Source: Planctomycetaceae bacterium (lineage in GTDB: Bacteria; Planctomycetota; Planctomycetia; Planctomycetales; Planctomycetaceae). From it: a DNA stretch of 64,000 bases. Positions within the stretch are counted from its first letter, which is position 1, and every line of letters starts with the position of its first letter. Shown piece by piece: positions 49,634 through 57,905 of the stretch. Made by a program: the position numbers and the translations under genes. Where the stretch lies: positions 1 to 64,000 of the forward strand of contig PBSL01000036.1 in the NCBI GenBank assembly GCA_002726205.1, in the 5' to 3' direction. The notes under the pieces are model-generated. The model was not told the DNA's origin, made no database searches, and worked only from the letters and a program-made list of their open reading frames with translations.

Positions 49634-51325
49634 TTAGTACTGCATCCCATCGGGAGTGCTGCGGTCGATCGGCACATCGATCAGCCGGGGCCTCGGGTCG
49701 GCCAGGGCCTGGCTCAGTACCTCTGACAGCTCGTCGGCCCCGGTGACCCGGCAGGCCTCGACGCCCAGCGACCCGGCCAGGCCGACGAGATCGACCTCGG
49801 GGTCCACAAGGTCCACACCGACGTACTCGCCCCGGGTCGCGTGGGGCAGGCCAATGCCGCGGGCACCGACCTTCAGGATCTGGTACTGCGCGTTGTTGGG
49901 GATCACGAAAGTGACCGGGATCTTGTAGCGGGCGGCAGTCCAGAGTCCCTGGATACCGTACATCGCGGCTCCCTCGCCGATCACGCCCAGGACCGGGCGG
50001 TCGGGCCAGGCCAACTGGACACCGATTGCACAGTTGAGGCCCCAGCCCAGTCCCCAGCCACGATGGCCGAAATATCCGGTCGGGTCGGCGATCGCGCCGA
50101 GCCGCTCGAGATACGTGTTGGTGGTCGTCACGGCCTCTTCGACCACGGCGACGTTTTCCGGCAACACGGCGGCGATCGAGGACATCAGGGCCAACGGTGT
50201 CAGTGGGCGGTCCGGGAGCTCGGCGGCCGCGCGGGCGACGAGCTGGTCACGGGCACTGCGATGCACGTCGGCCCGGGATTGACCGCGGTCGGCGGCAGCC
50301 TGTTGCTGGTCAGAGGTGAGTTGTTCGGAAAGCCGCGAGGCGAGTTCGGCCAGGCCGGTCTTCAGGCCACCGACCAACGCCACTTCGGTGGGAACGTTCT
50401 TGCGGAGTTCCCAGGGGTCGTGATCGAGATGTACCAGCCGGATGTGCTCGGGGACCGCGCGGGCGGGTTCGTAGTAGACGTACAGCCGCAGCATGTCGAT
50501 TCCGACGGCAAAGACAACGTCGAATTCTTCGAGCCGGGCATGAATCTCGGGAGCCCACAAGGGCAGACCCGGAGCCGAGAGCGGATGCGTGCAGGGGAAA
50601 CTCAGCCGGCCATGCGTCGTGCCCGGTTCACTGAGCACCGGGGCACCCAGGGCCTGGGCCACCGCAACCAGTTCGGCGACCGCATCACTTTCCACCACGC
50701 GGCTGCCGGCGAGGATCGCCGGATTGGTCGCGGTGGCCAACACGTCGACTGCGCGTTGAAGTTCTTCGACCGGGGGACGCATCCGGGAATCCAGCGGCCG
50801 GGGCGGTGTCAGATCGACCGCCGGTGCCTCCTCCTGTTGTACGTCGACGGGGATCGAAAGGAACACCGGACCGGTCGGCGGCATCAGTGCCGTCTGGATC
50901 GCCCGCCGCATTGCCGCCGGCACATCCTCGACCCGCTGCACCTCAGCCGCCCACTTCGTCCACGGCCGGGCCACCTCGACCATGTCGCCCCAGAGGATCG
51001 GTTCGCTGAACCGCAGCCGTCGATCCTGCTGGCCGGCCGTCACCACCAACGGCGTGCCGGCCCGGTAGGCGTTGTAGAGCATCCCCAGCCCGTTGCCCAG
51101 CCCCGGGCTGATGTGCAGGTTGACCACCCCCGGCTGGCGGGTCGCCTGGGAATACCCCTCGGCAATCCCCATCACCGGCACTTCCTGCAGACCGAGGATG
51201 TACTCGAGCCGGGTCTCCTCGACCATCGCGTCGGTCAAGGGCAACTCGGTCGAACCGGGATTGCCGAACACGTAATCGACACCGGCCGAAGCCAGCATCT
51301 CGAGCATCAATTGGGCACCGTTCAT
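49634..51325 (-). CDS. ThDP-dependent decarboxylase (benzoylformate-decarboxylase/acetolactate-synthase-like)
   Basis: A 563-residue thiamine-diphosphate enzyme. The PYR domain (1-165) begins NGAQLMLEMLASAGVDYVFGNPGSTELPL, with the catalytic Glu in LGLQEVPVMGIAEGYSQ (near 48). A central domain (about 180-340) follows. The PP domain (about 375-540) has GYFGHRGWGLGWGLNCAIGVQL and the ThDP/Mg motif GVIGEGAAMYGIQGLWTAARYKIPVTFVIPNN, in which GDG is replaced by GEG. It resembles benzoylformate decarboxylase and related 2-oxo-acid decarboxylases more than acetolactate synthase, but specificity is uncertain. It stands alone, convergent with the PAC2 gene and divergent from the MerR gene. Confidence 0.8.
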   Translation of the reverse strand: MNGAQLMLEMLASAGVDYVFGNPGSTELPLTDAMVEETRLEYILGLQEVPVMGIAEGYSQATRQPGVVNLHISPGLGNGLGMLYNAYRAGTPLVVTAGQQDRRLRFSEPILWGDMVEVARPWTKWAAEVQRVEDVPAAMRRAIQTALMPPTGPVFLSIPVDVQQEEAPAVDLTPPRPLDSRMRPPVEELQRAVDVLATATNPAILAGSRVVESDAVAELVAVAQALGAPVLSEPGTTHGRLSFPCTHPLSAPGLPLWAPEIHARLEEFDVVFAVGIDMLRLYVYYEPARAVPEHIRLVHLDHDPWELRKNVPTEVALVGGLKTGLAELASRLSEQLTSDQQQAAADRGQSRADVHRSARDQLVARAAAELPDRPLTPLALMSSIAAVLPENVAVVEEAVTTTNTYLERLGAIADPTGYFGHRGWGLGWGLNCAIGVQLAWPDRPVLGVIGEGAAMYGIQGLWTAARYKIPVTFVIPNNAQYQILKVGARGIGLPHATRGEYVGVDLVDPEVDLVGLAGSLGVEACRVTGADELSEVLSQALADPRPRLIDVPIDRSTPDGMQY

Positions 51326-51513
51326 CGTCTGTTGCCGACCCGTGTCAGTTCGGTTGTTCGACTAGCTGGGGAGTGGGATCGGAGAGAACCGCCGATTCCT
51401 CGCTGTGAGAATAGGCAATTCTCCGGCCGGATTCACGTCGGCGGGTCGAGCAGTCTGGTGGTATTCCCACAGCTTCAACTCAAGCAACCCGGTCCAAACA
51501 GTCGATCCTATGA

Positions 51514-51542
51514 TTGACACTGTAAGATAACACTGTTATATT
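51514..51542 (+). promoter_or_regulatory. Strong promoter with palindrome, leaderless MerR mRNA
   Basis: Perfect TTGACA (51514-51519), 17 bp, TATATT (51537-51542), the best promoter in the window. The predicted start is 51549-51550, one base before or at ATG 51550, so the mRNA would be leaderless. A perfect 13 bp palindrome ATAACACTGTTAT (51527-51539) covers the spacer end and -10. ACACTGT also occurs twice as a direct repeat (51518-51524, 51530-51536). It is a likely operator for the MerR protein itself. Confidence 0.65.
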
Positions 51543-51549
51543 GTCTGGC

Positions 51550-52182
51550 ATGAGTAGTTTGTACACGATTGGTCAACTGACGGAACGAGTCGGCCGGGTG
51601 CTGATGGCCACCGGAGGGGGGCATCAGGCGTCGGGTCGGATTCGAGCGGTGCCCGACACGCGGACGCTGCGTTACTACACGACGCTGGGGATGTTGGATG
51701 CCCCGGTCGAGTTGCGTGGTCGCACGGCCTACTACGGGCGTCGCCACCTGGTGCAGGCAGTGGCGATCAAGAGGTTGCAGACACGCGGAGAGTCATTGGT
51801 CGAGATCCAGCAACGACTCGTTGGTGCCGGCGACGATCAGTTGGAGGCCTGGGCGGCGATTCCCGGATCGCTGTGGGACGAGCTGGAGCAAGGGGCGTTA
51901 TCGACGAGTGAGTCGTTGGCCGCCGTGCCGGATGCCGTTTCCTCGCCAGGGGAAGAAATGGCCTTCTGGGCGGCGGCACCAACTGCCCGGGTTGATTCAT
52001 CCAACGTCGACGATCCGGTTATCCCGGGACAGGTGTCGATGCAGTGGGAAGTGATGCCGGGTGTCCGGGTCGCCTGGGATGATGCCCGGGAGGCGGGTCT
52101 TGCCGAGGATGACCTCGAGTGGAGACAGGCTCTGGCCGGCCTGGGCCGTGCGGCCGAGCGGATTCGAAGAAATCGACAGTGA
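51550..52182 (+). CDS. MerR-family transcriptional regulator, cysteine-free
   Basis: A 210-residue protein. ATG 51550 is chosen; an upstream TTG overlaps the -10. The MerR DNA-binding part is LYTIGQLTERVGRV...PDTRTLRYYTTLGMLDAPVELRGRTAYYGRRHLVQAVAIKRLQTRGESLVEIQQRLVG. About 20 residues (LMATGGGHQASGRIRAV) are inserted between the first helix and the RTLRYY helix compared with typical members. The C-terminal half (about 95-210) is not a known effector domain and contains no Cys, so Cys-based metal or redox sensing is unlikely. It is 14 nt upstream of the VIT/vWA gene, probably its regulatory target and operon partner. Tryptophan-containing acidic segments may be protein contacts. Confidence 0.8.
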   Translation: MSSLYTIGQLTERVGRVLMATGGGHQASGRIRAVPDTRTLRYYTTLGMLDAPVELRGRTAYYGRRHLVQAVAIKRLQTRGESLVEIQQRLVGAGDDQLEAWAAIPGSLWDELEQGALSTSESLAAVPDAVSSPGEEMAFWAAAPTARVDSSNVDDPVIPGQVSMQWEVMPGVRVAWDDAREAGLAEDDLEWRQALAGLGRAAERIRRNRQ

Positions 52183-52196
52183 GGAAGGACAAACCA

Positions 52197-54596
52197 ATGA
52201 TTCAATCACAACAACTCCCTGTATTGGACCTGCCGACGACAGCCGATGAAGGTGCCGGTTTTGGGGTCCTGGAGACCGAGCGAGGATGTCTGCCGCTGAC
52301 GGCGATGGACGTCCGGACGCAGGTCACTGGCCTGTGGTGCAGGACACGACTGGAGCAGACGTTCCGCAACGCGAGCGCTGAACCGATCGAGGCGACCTAC
52401 GTGTTTCCCTTGCCCGATCGGGCAGCCGTCCATCGCTGTGTGCTGCTTGTCGGCGACCGCCGGGTGGAGGGTGTGTTGAAAGAACGAGCGGCTGCCCGGG
52501 CGGCCTACGACGGGGCGATTGCCGCGGGGCATCGTGCGGCGATTGCCGAGGAGGATCGATCGGGCGTGTTCTCGTTACGAGCCGGGAACATCCCGGCCGG
52601 CGAGACGGTGCGGGTGGAATTCGAGATGGTCGGTCCACTGGAGATTGACGAGGGCGAGGCGACCTGGCGGTTTCCCCTGGTGGTGGCTCCTCGCTACGTC
52701 GCCGGTCGACCGCTCGACGGCGGCCCGGTTGGACGGGGATGGGGGATCGACACCCATCAGGTCCCCGACGCCTCGCGGGTGACGCCACCGGTCTTGCTAC
52801 CCGGCTTCCCGAACCCCGTGGCGTTGTCGCTGGAGATCACCCTTGACCCGGCCGGTCTGGAACCGTCGGCGGGTGCCTGGCGTGACGGGATGGCCTGTTC
52901 GTTGCACGGTGTCGTTTCAGAGGAGGGACCGCCGTGGACGGTCCGTCTGCAGCCAGGCGAGCGGCTCGACCGCGACTTCCTGCTCCGTTTCCCGGTCCTC
53001 GGATCGGAAATCGTCGGGGGAGCGCAGCTGGCCTGGGCCGACGATGCGGGGCCGGGGACCTTGGCCGTGACACTCGCACCCGACCTGCCAGATACCTCCG
53101 AACAGACCCTGCCACGAGACGTGGTGGTGTTGCTGGACCGGTCCGGCAGCATGGAGGGCTGGAAGATGGTGGCGGCGCGACGTGCGGCCGGACGGTTGGT
53201 CGACAGCCTGGGTGATGCGGATCGTTTTGCCGTGATCGCGTTTGATTCGGTGGTCGAGGTCGAGCAGGAAGGACTGCAGGCGGCCACCGACCGTAACCGC
53301 TTCCAGGCCATCCGCTGGCTGGGGCAGTTGGAGGCCCGGGGCGGAACCGAGATGCACGAACCGCTGGTGCAGGCGGCCGGTTGGCTGGCCGGTGGCCGCA
53401 GCGGTCAGGAGCAAAGTGAACCGATCATCGTGCTGGTGACTGACGGCCAGGTCGCCGGTGAAGATGTGCTGCTGCAGACACTGCACGGGGTTGCCGGCGA
53501 CCGCATGCCCAGGGTCTTTGCCGTCGGCATCGACCAGGCGGTCAACGCGGGGTTCCTGCGTCGACTGACAGACCTGGGCCAGGGGGCCTGCGAACTGGTC
53601 GAATCCGAAGACCGGCTCGACGAGGTGATGGACCGTATCGCCGAACGGATCAATCCCCCGCGTCTGAAAAATCTGACACTGGAAGTCGATGGGGTGGCAT
53701 GGGATCGCCAGAGCCTGGTGCCCTCGCGGTTGCCAGACCTGTTTGCCGGTCGCCCGCTGACGATCCTGGGCCGTCACTCGGGGACCGACGGGCCGGTCCG
53801 CGTGCGGGTCGAAGGACAGCGTGGCGATGGCTCGTCCTGGAAGGCTGAACTGGTCGCCACGCCCGGCGACGCCGACGTACTCCGCAGTGCCTGGGGTCGC
53901 CATCGCGTGCGGGAGTTGGAAGATCGCTTTGTGGTCGAGCAACTGGCGGGCGATCCCGAGCCGTTGCAGGCCGAGATCATCAAGGTGTCACTGGAAAGTG
54001 GTGTGTTGTCGCGATTCACTGCCTTTGTGGCCATCGACGAGACCGAGACGATCGACGCCGACGCGGCTCCCGTGCCGATCATGCAACCGGTGGAGAGGGT
54101 CGCCGGTTGGACGCACAGCATGCCTGCAATGTGCTGTGACATGGAGATGAGTTACTGCGATTTCGAAGAAAGGGACTCTTTCGTCGAGCGTTTCAGCCGT
54201 GCACCCTCCTCGCTGCTCCAAAACTTGCAGAATGTGTCGAGGGATGGCATTGGTTTCACTGTCAGCGGGTTGCTCGAGGAACTCGAGAGCCATGCTGCAG
54301 CGAAAGATCCGGCGAAGTGGCTGCGTGGTTGGCTGAAGGGTCTGAAAGGCCTGATGAAGTCTCTGCGGCAATTGCATCATCCGCTGGTCGGGCGAATCGA
54401 GAGTTTCTACGAGCAGACGCGGGTCTTCCAGAAGTGGTTGCGGCACCGCAAGGCAGCGACGGGGCCGTTCGTGTCGATGGAGGAATGGGCCGACCGGGCC
54501 CGTGAGCAACTCGGACAGTTGGACTCGTCTGACGAAGATGACGAGGAGCATGACCTGGAAACTGACGACAGGTTCTGGGCACAGCAGCTGGTGTGA
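52197..54596 (+). CDS. VIT and vWA domain protein
   Basis: A 799-residue protein with no signal peptide, so probably cytoplasmic. The start follows GGAAGGA. A VIT domain (about 15-140; LWCRTRLEQTFRNASAEPIEATYVFPLPDRA) precedes a vWA domain (about 305-480) with an intact MIDAS: DVVVLLDRSGSMEGWK, then a Thr-containing GGTEMHEPL and VTDGQVAG. This order is that of inter-alpha-trypsin-inhibitor heavy chains. Between about 490 and 640 lies another beta-rich part. The C-terminus is new to me: a Cys cluster (PAMCCDMEMSYCDF, near 645), then helices (WLRGWLKGLKGLMKSLRQL) and an acidic end. MIDAS proteins bind partners through a divalent metal. The direct MerR linkage suggests a regulated response. Confidence 0.85.
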   Translation: MIQSQQLPVLDLPTTADEGAGFGVLETERGCLPLTAMDVRTQVTGLWCRTRLEQTFRNASAEPIEATYVFPLPDRAAVHRCVLLVGDRRVEGVLKERAAARAAYDGAIAAGHRAAIAEEDRSGVFSLRAGNIPAGETVRVEFEMVGPLEIDEGEATWRFPLVVAPRYVAGRPLDGGPVGRGWGIDTHQVPDASRVTPPVLLPGFPNPVALSLEITLDPAGLEPSAGAWRDGMACSLHGVVSEEGPPWTVRLQPGERLDRDFLLRFPVLGSEIVGGAQLAWADDAGPGTLAVTLAPDLPDTSEQTLPRDVVVLLDRSGSMEGWKMVAARRAAGRLVDSLGDADRFAVIAFDSVVEVEQEGLQAATDRNRFQAIRWLGQLEARGGTEMHEPLVQAAGWLAGGRSGQEQSEPIIVLVTDGQVAGEDVLLQTLHGVAGDRMPRVFAVGIDQAVNAGFLRRLTDLGQGACELVESEDRLDEVMDRIAERINPPRLKNLTLEVDGVAWDRQSLVPSRLPDLFAGRPLTILGRHSGTDGPVRVRVEGQRGDGSSWKAELVATPGDADVLRSAWGRHRVRELEDRFVVEQLAGDPEPLQAEIIKVSLESGVLSRFTAFVAIDETETIDADAAPVPIMQPVERVAGWTHSMPAMCCDMEMSYCDFEERDSFVERFSRAPSSLLQNLQNVSRDGIGFTVSGLLEELESHAAAKDPAKWLRGWLKGLKGLMKSLRQLHHPLVGRIESFYEQTRVFQKWLRHRKAATGPFVSMEEWADRAREQLGQLDSSDEDDEEHDLETDDRFWAQQLV

Positions 54597-54639
54597 GCAT
54601 GCAGCGGGTCGGCTCTGTCAGGGGGCCGTCCCGGAGGTC

Positions 54640-55458
54640 TCACAGCGATCCCAGGTCACGACGATGCTTGAGTGCCGGCAGTGACTCGCGGATCTCGGCC
54701 TGTCGACGGCGATCCAGTTCGGCGGTGATCACGCCCTCGCCGTCGGCGGCGGTGGCCAGCACGGTGCCCCAGGGATCGATGATCACCGATCGTCCGTAGG
54801 TCGTGATGCCCGGGGCGTGGTTGCCGAACTGGTTGGCGGCGACGATGAAGACCTGGTTCTCGATCGCCCGGGCCCGCAGCAGCACCTGCCAGTGGTCGCG
54901 GCCGGTGGCCTGGGTGAAGGCCGAGGGGACCGTGATGATCTCGGCCCCGCGATCGACCAGGGCCCGGAACAACTCGGGAAACCTCAGGTCGTAGCAGGTG
55001 GCCTGGCCCAGTCGTCCGGCGGGCGTGTCGGTGACCACCACCGAGTCGCCGGGTTCGACGAATGCTGACTCCTGGAAACTGACCCGGTCGGGCAGGTCGA
55101 TGTCGAACAGGTGCAGCTTGCGGTAGGCCGCCAGTTGCCGCCCATCGGGACCAAGCAGCAGGCTGGTGTTGGAGATCCGGTCGTGACCGGGACGCCGTTC
55201 CGCCAGGCTGCCGGCCAGCAGGGTGATTTCGAGACGGGCCGCCAGTTCGCCAAGCCGGCGGCTCGCGGGGCCGGGCACTTCCTCGGCCCCGGCCACGATC
55301 ACCTCGGGCTCGCCCAGCACGGTCACCAACTCGGGCAGCACGGCCAGCGTGGCGCCCCGCTCGGCGGCCTCCTCGACCAGTCGAGACGCGGTGTCGAGGT
55401 TGTGGTCCTTGTCCGCCGTGGAGGTCATCTGGATGGCGGCGGCGATCAGGCGGGTCAT
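54640..55458 (-). CDS. Carbon-nitrogen hydrolase, Nit1/Nit2-type amidase
   Basis: A 272-residue nitrilase-superfamily enzyme from ATG 55458. The Glu-Lys-Cys triad is present: Glu43 (AVLPELV), Lys114 (YRKLHLFDID) and Cys155 (GQATCYDLRFPELFR). The second Glu is expected in the LLRARAIENQVFIVAANQFG region. The HLFDIDLPD block and overall length match Nit1/Nit2-type omega-amidases and deaminated-glutathione amidases, repair enzymes that hydrolyse side products of transamination. It is 31 nt downstream of a secreted hydrolase-like gene on the same strand, which may be co-transcribed but has no obvious functional link. Confidence 0.85.
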   Translation of the reverse strand: MTRLIAAAIQMTSTADKDHNLDTASRLVEEAAERGATLAVLPELVTVLGEPEVIVAGAEEVPGPASRRLGELAARLEITLLAGSLAERRPGHDRISNTSLLLGPDGRQLAAYRKLHLFDIDLPDRVSFQESAFVEPGDSVVVTDTPAGRLGQATCYDLRFPELFRALVDRGAEIITVPSAFTQATGRDHWQVLLRARAIENQVFIVAANQFGNHAPGITTYGRSVIIDPWGTVLATAADGEGVITAELDRRRQAEIRESLPALKHRRDLGSL

Positions 55459-55489
55459 GGGCGGGTGGCAGGCGAGCGGGGGCAGCGGT

Positions 55490-57802
55490 TCATTCAAAGT
55501 CGAGTCGTAACCAGTAGAGCTTCTCCCGATCGGCTCGCTGATGGAAGTCCGCGACCATGTCCGAAACGCTTGGCGTCAGGAACCGGTTCTTGTCGCGACG
55601 ACCGTTGACTCGGATCTGCACGCGCCGCTGGAAGTCAATCAGATCCGGCGAGAGCCAGAGCGTGGTCTCGCGGGCAGCCGAGGAAACGGTGATCGAGTTC
55701 CCCGGTGTGATCCGGGCGGCCAATCGCAGCGGCTTCATCCGCTTGCCACGGGTTTCGGTCAGCGGAAGCCCGTTCATCTTTACCCAGTGAAAGCGATTGT
55801 CACTGGATCGGAGAGTACCGACCTCGAGTTCCCGGGGATCCCTGGATCTCTTTTGCCGATCCATCCAGTCGATGATCGCAAACAGCTCCTCGGCAAACGA
55901 CTCGTATCCCCGTCCCACGTATTCGCAATAGACGATCGGGAACCGGTGCCTGAGCATGCGGTTGAGGCCCATCGCATTCTTTTCGAGTCGTGGCCGATCG
56001 AGTTTTCCGTTGACCACGTACCAGGGCAGCTTCCGGGCATTGGCCCAGTAGTAGGTGCAATAGTCGGTCATCGCGCCGGCAATCGGGATGATGCCCGCGA
56101 ACCAGTCCGGGTGCGACATCCCGATCTCAAACGTCGCGGCCGCACCCTGTCCGTGACCGGACAGGAAGATACGATCCGAATCGACGTGGAATCGCCGGCG
56201 GACGTCGACCAGTGACCGGCGTACCGCTTCGTGCAACGCCGGTCCCACCTGCAGGCTGGTCGAGTTGTTTTTTCGGGCACCGACCGGGCTGTTCGTGCTC
56301 GGCCCAGCGACTCCGGGCAACTCGGGAGCCACCAGGATGTAGCCGCGTTGCCGGGCCGGCCTTGGCTTCTGCTCGGTTCCCGCCCACCAGCCAAGGCTCG
56401 CACGCGGCGATCCGCCGGCGTCGTGGAGAATGACCAGCGCCGGGTAGCTGTGGTGAGGGTTGTATTCGGGCGGAAGCAGGATCCAGTAGCCGAAGTCGGC
56501 ATCCGGGGCGGTCAGGTGCAAGGGCACACCGGGTCGTGCCGTCGGCGTTTCGACCAGCGGCGGCAGGCCGGAAATCAGTTGCGAGACGCGTTCCGGCGAG
56601 ATGCCCTCGAGAGACTCCATGCGTGAGACGAGGCCGGATCGGTCGGCTTCATCGGCCCGGACAGCCTCGAGCAGCAGGTTACGGGCCTGCAACAGTGTCG
56701 TGGCATCTCGAGGATTGGTGATCGCGTTGCCCGCGCCCAGCAACCATCCCGAGCCCGCCAGGGCGAGTTTTTCGGCCGGCGAGAGTGTCGTGTCGTCTGC
56801 GAAACGAAGAAAGGCATCCAGTCGAACAAGTGATTCGAGGTCGAGCTTGGCGGTCATCTCGACCACCAGCGGTTTGAGTTCATCGCGCAGAGTGGCCTCG
56901 GTGATCGCGGCCAGTTCGTCGGCCAGCAGTCGCTTGGCGCTGGCCAACCGGTCCTGTTGCTTTCGGTCCTCGCGAAGCATCTCGCGAACCTGTTGCCGGA
57001 TCGCGCTGCTGAGCCGTTCGGCGGGGAACTTCTCCAGGGCGGCACGGAACAGGCGGTGTTGCCCGTTTTTTCTGCGGCGTTTCAGTTCATCGATGATCTT
57101 CTGGCCGACAAGCTCGTCGAGTTTGGCCTGCAGGCTGTCGATCTTGGCCTGCTGGTCCGGAAAATCGCGTTGGATCTTCTGCAGTTCGCTGCCGGCCTGC
57201 TTGTACATGTTGGCCTGCAGGTAGAAGCGGGCGATCGCCAGGCGATCGTCCAGCGAGCTGGCGTCGGTGACACGACGCAGCCAGCGGTCGAGTATGTCCG
57301 GCGGCAGGGCATTGGTCGCGATCCCGTGTGTCCAGCCCAGACTCCGCGCCACGACTGTCGCGTGGTGCGGTGTCAGGCGGGTGACCGACTGGTAGACATT
57401 CAGCAGCCGGTCCTTCATGCGAAAGACCAGCTTGCGACGGCCGAAGTCATCGAACGGTCCGACCTCGATCGGAACACCCAGCGATTGCACCTTTGTCGAG
57501 AAGCGGATTTTTCGGGTCGAGAGTTCGAACGTCTCGAAGCGGTCCAGGTCCGCGTCGTTGTTCAACTCGGCCACGCTCCGTGAAGGAACGAAGTAGCGTT
57601 TGAGCGAGGTCGAGGCTTCGACGATGGGGTAGGTCGTCAGTTCACCAACACTGCGCTGCGAGGCCAGCGAGAGTGATTGCAGCGGTCGAATCCTGCCCCG
57701 GAGAAGAGTGCCGTCGGAGAGGCGGATCTCGCCGGCGATCAACCCGGGGGAGATCAGCAGCCCGGTCAGCAGCAGTACGGCAGCGGCCGGCAGACGCAAC
57801 AT
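55490..57802 (-). CDS. Secreted protein with an alpha/beta-hydrolase domain lacking the catalytic Ser
   Basis: A 770-residue exported protein. ATG 57802 begins a signal peptide (MLRLPAAAVLLLTGLLISPGLIAG); GTG 57826 is a possible alternative start. Residues about 100-390 are mostly helical with heptad-like patterns (QQAKIDSLQAKLDELVGQKIIDELKRRR). About 430-670 is an alpha/beta-hydrolase of the PHB-depolymerase/peptidase type (YPALVILHDAGGSPRASLGWW, FIPIAGAMTDYCTYYW-like core). At the nucleophile elbow the sequence is FLSGHGQGAAATFE, with Gly where GHSxGG is expected, and GRGYESF stands where many relatives have GRGHE. The domain is therefore probably not a Ser hydrolase. A beta-rich C-terminus follows. 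Confidence 0.75.
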   Translation of the reverse strand: MLRLPAAAVLLLTGLLISPGLIAGEIRLSDGTLLRGRIRPLQSLSLASQRSVGELTTYPIVEASTSLKRYFVPSRSVAELNNDADLDRFETFELSTRKIRFSTKVQSLGVPIEVGPFDDFGRRKLVFRMKDRLLNVYQSVTRLTPHHATVVARSLGWTHGIATNALPPDILDRWLRRVTDASSLDDRLAIARFYLQANMYKQAGSELQKIQRDFPDQQAKIDSLQAKLDELVGQKIIDELKRRRKNGQHRLFRAALEKFPAERLSSAIRQQVREMLREDRKQQDRLASAKRLLADELAAITEATLRDELKPLVVEMTAKLDLESLVRLDAFLRFADDTTLSPAEKLALAGSGWLLGAGNAITNPRDATTLLQARNLLLEAVRADEADRSGLVSRMESLEGISPERVSQLISGLPPLVETPTARPGVPLHLTAPDADFGYWILLPPEYNPHHSYPALVILHDAGGSPRASLGWWAGTEQKPRPARQRGYILVAPELPGVAGPSTNSPVGARKNNSTSLQVGPALHEAVRRSLVDVRRRFHVDSDRIFLSGHGQGAAATFEIGMSHPDWFAGIIPIAGAMTDYCTYYWANARKLPWYVVNGKLDRPRLEKNAMGLNRMLRHRFPIVYCEYVGRGYESFAEELFAIIDWMDRQKRSRDPRELEVGTLRSSDNRFHWVKMNGLPLTETRGKRMKPLRLAARITPGNSITVSSAARETTLWLSPDLIDFQRRVQIRVNGRRDKNRFLTPSVSDMVADFHQRADREKLYWLRLDFE

Positions 57803-57905
57803 GAGGAAAGCTCGCGGGAGGGGCACCAGAAGAGGCTATCGACCAATTGCGGCGGAACCCCTCGACTGAATGTGACAACCGGTGCATTCGACAGAACCCG
57901 GCCGA

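Noticed and set aside
49841-51517. Plus-strand frame of 558 codons opposite the ThDP enzyme
   Set aside because: It mirrors the sense gene, with composition rich in Gly, Arg and His and no conserved blocks.
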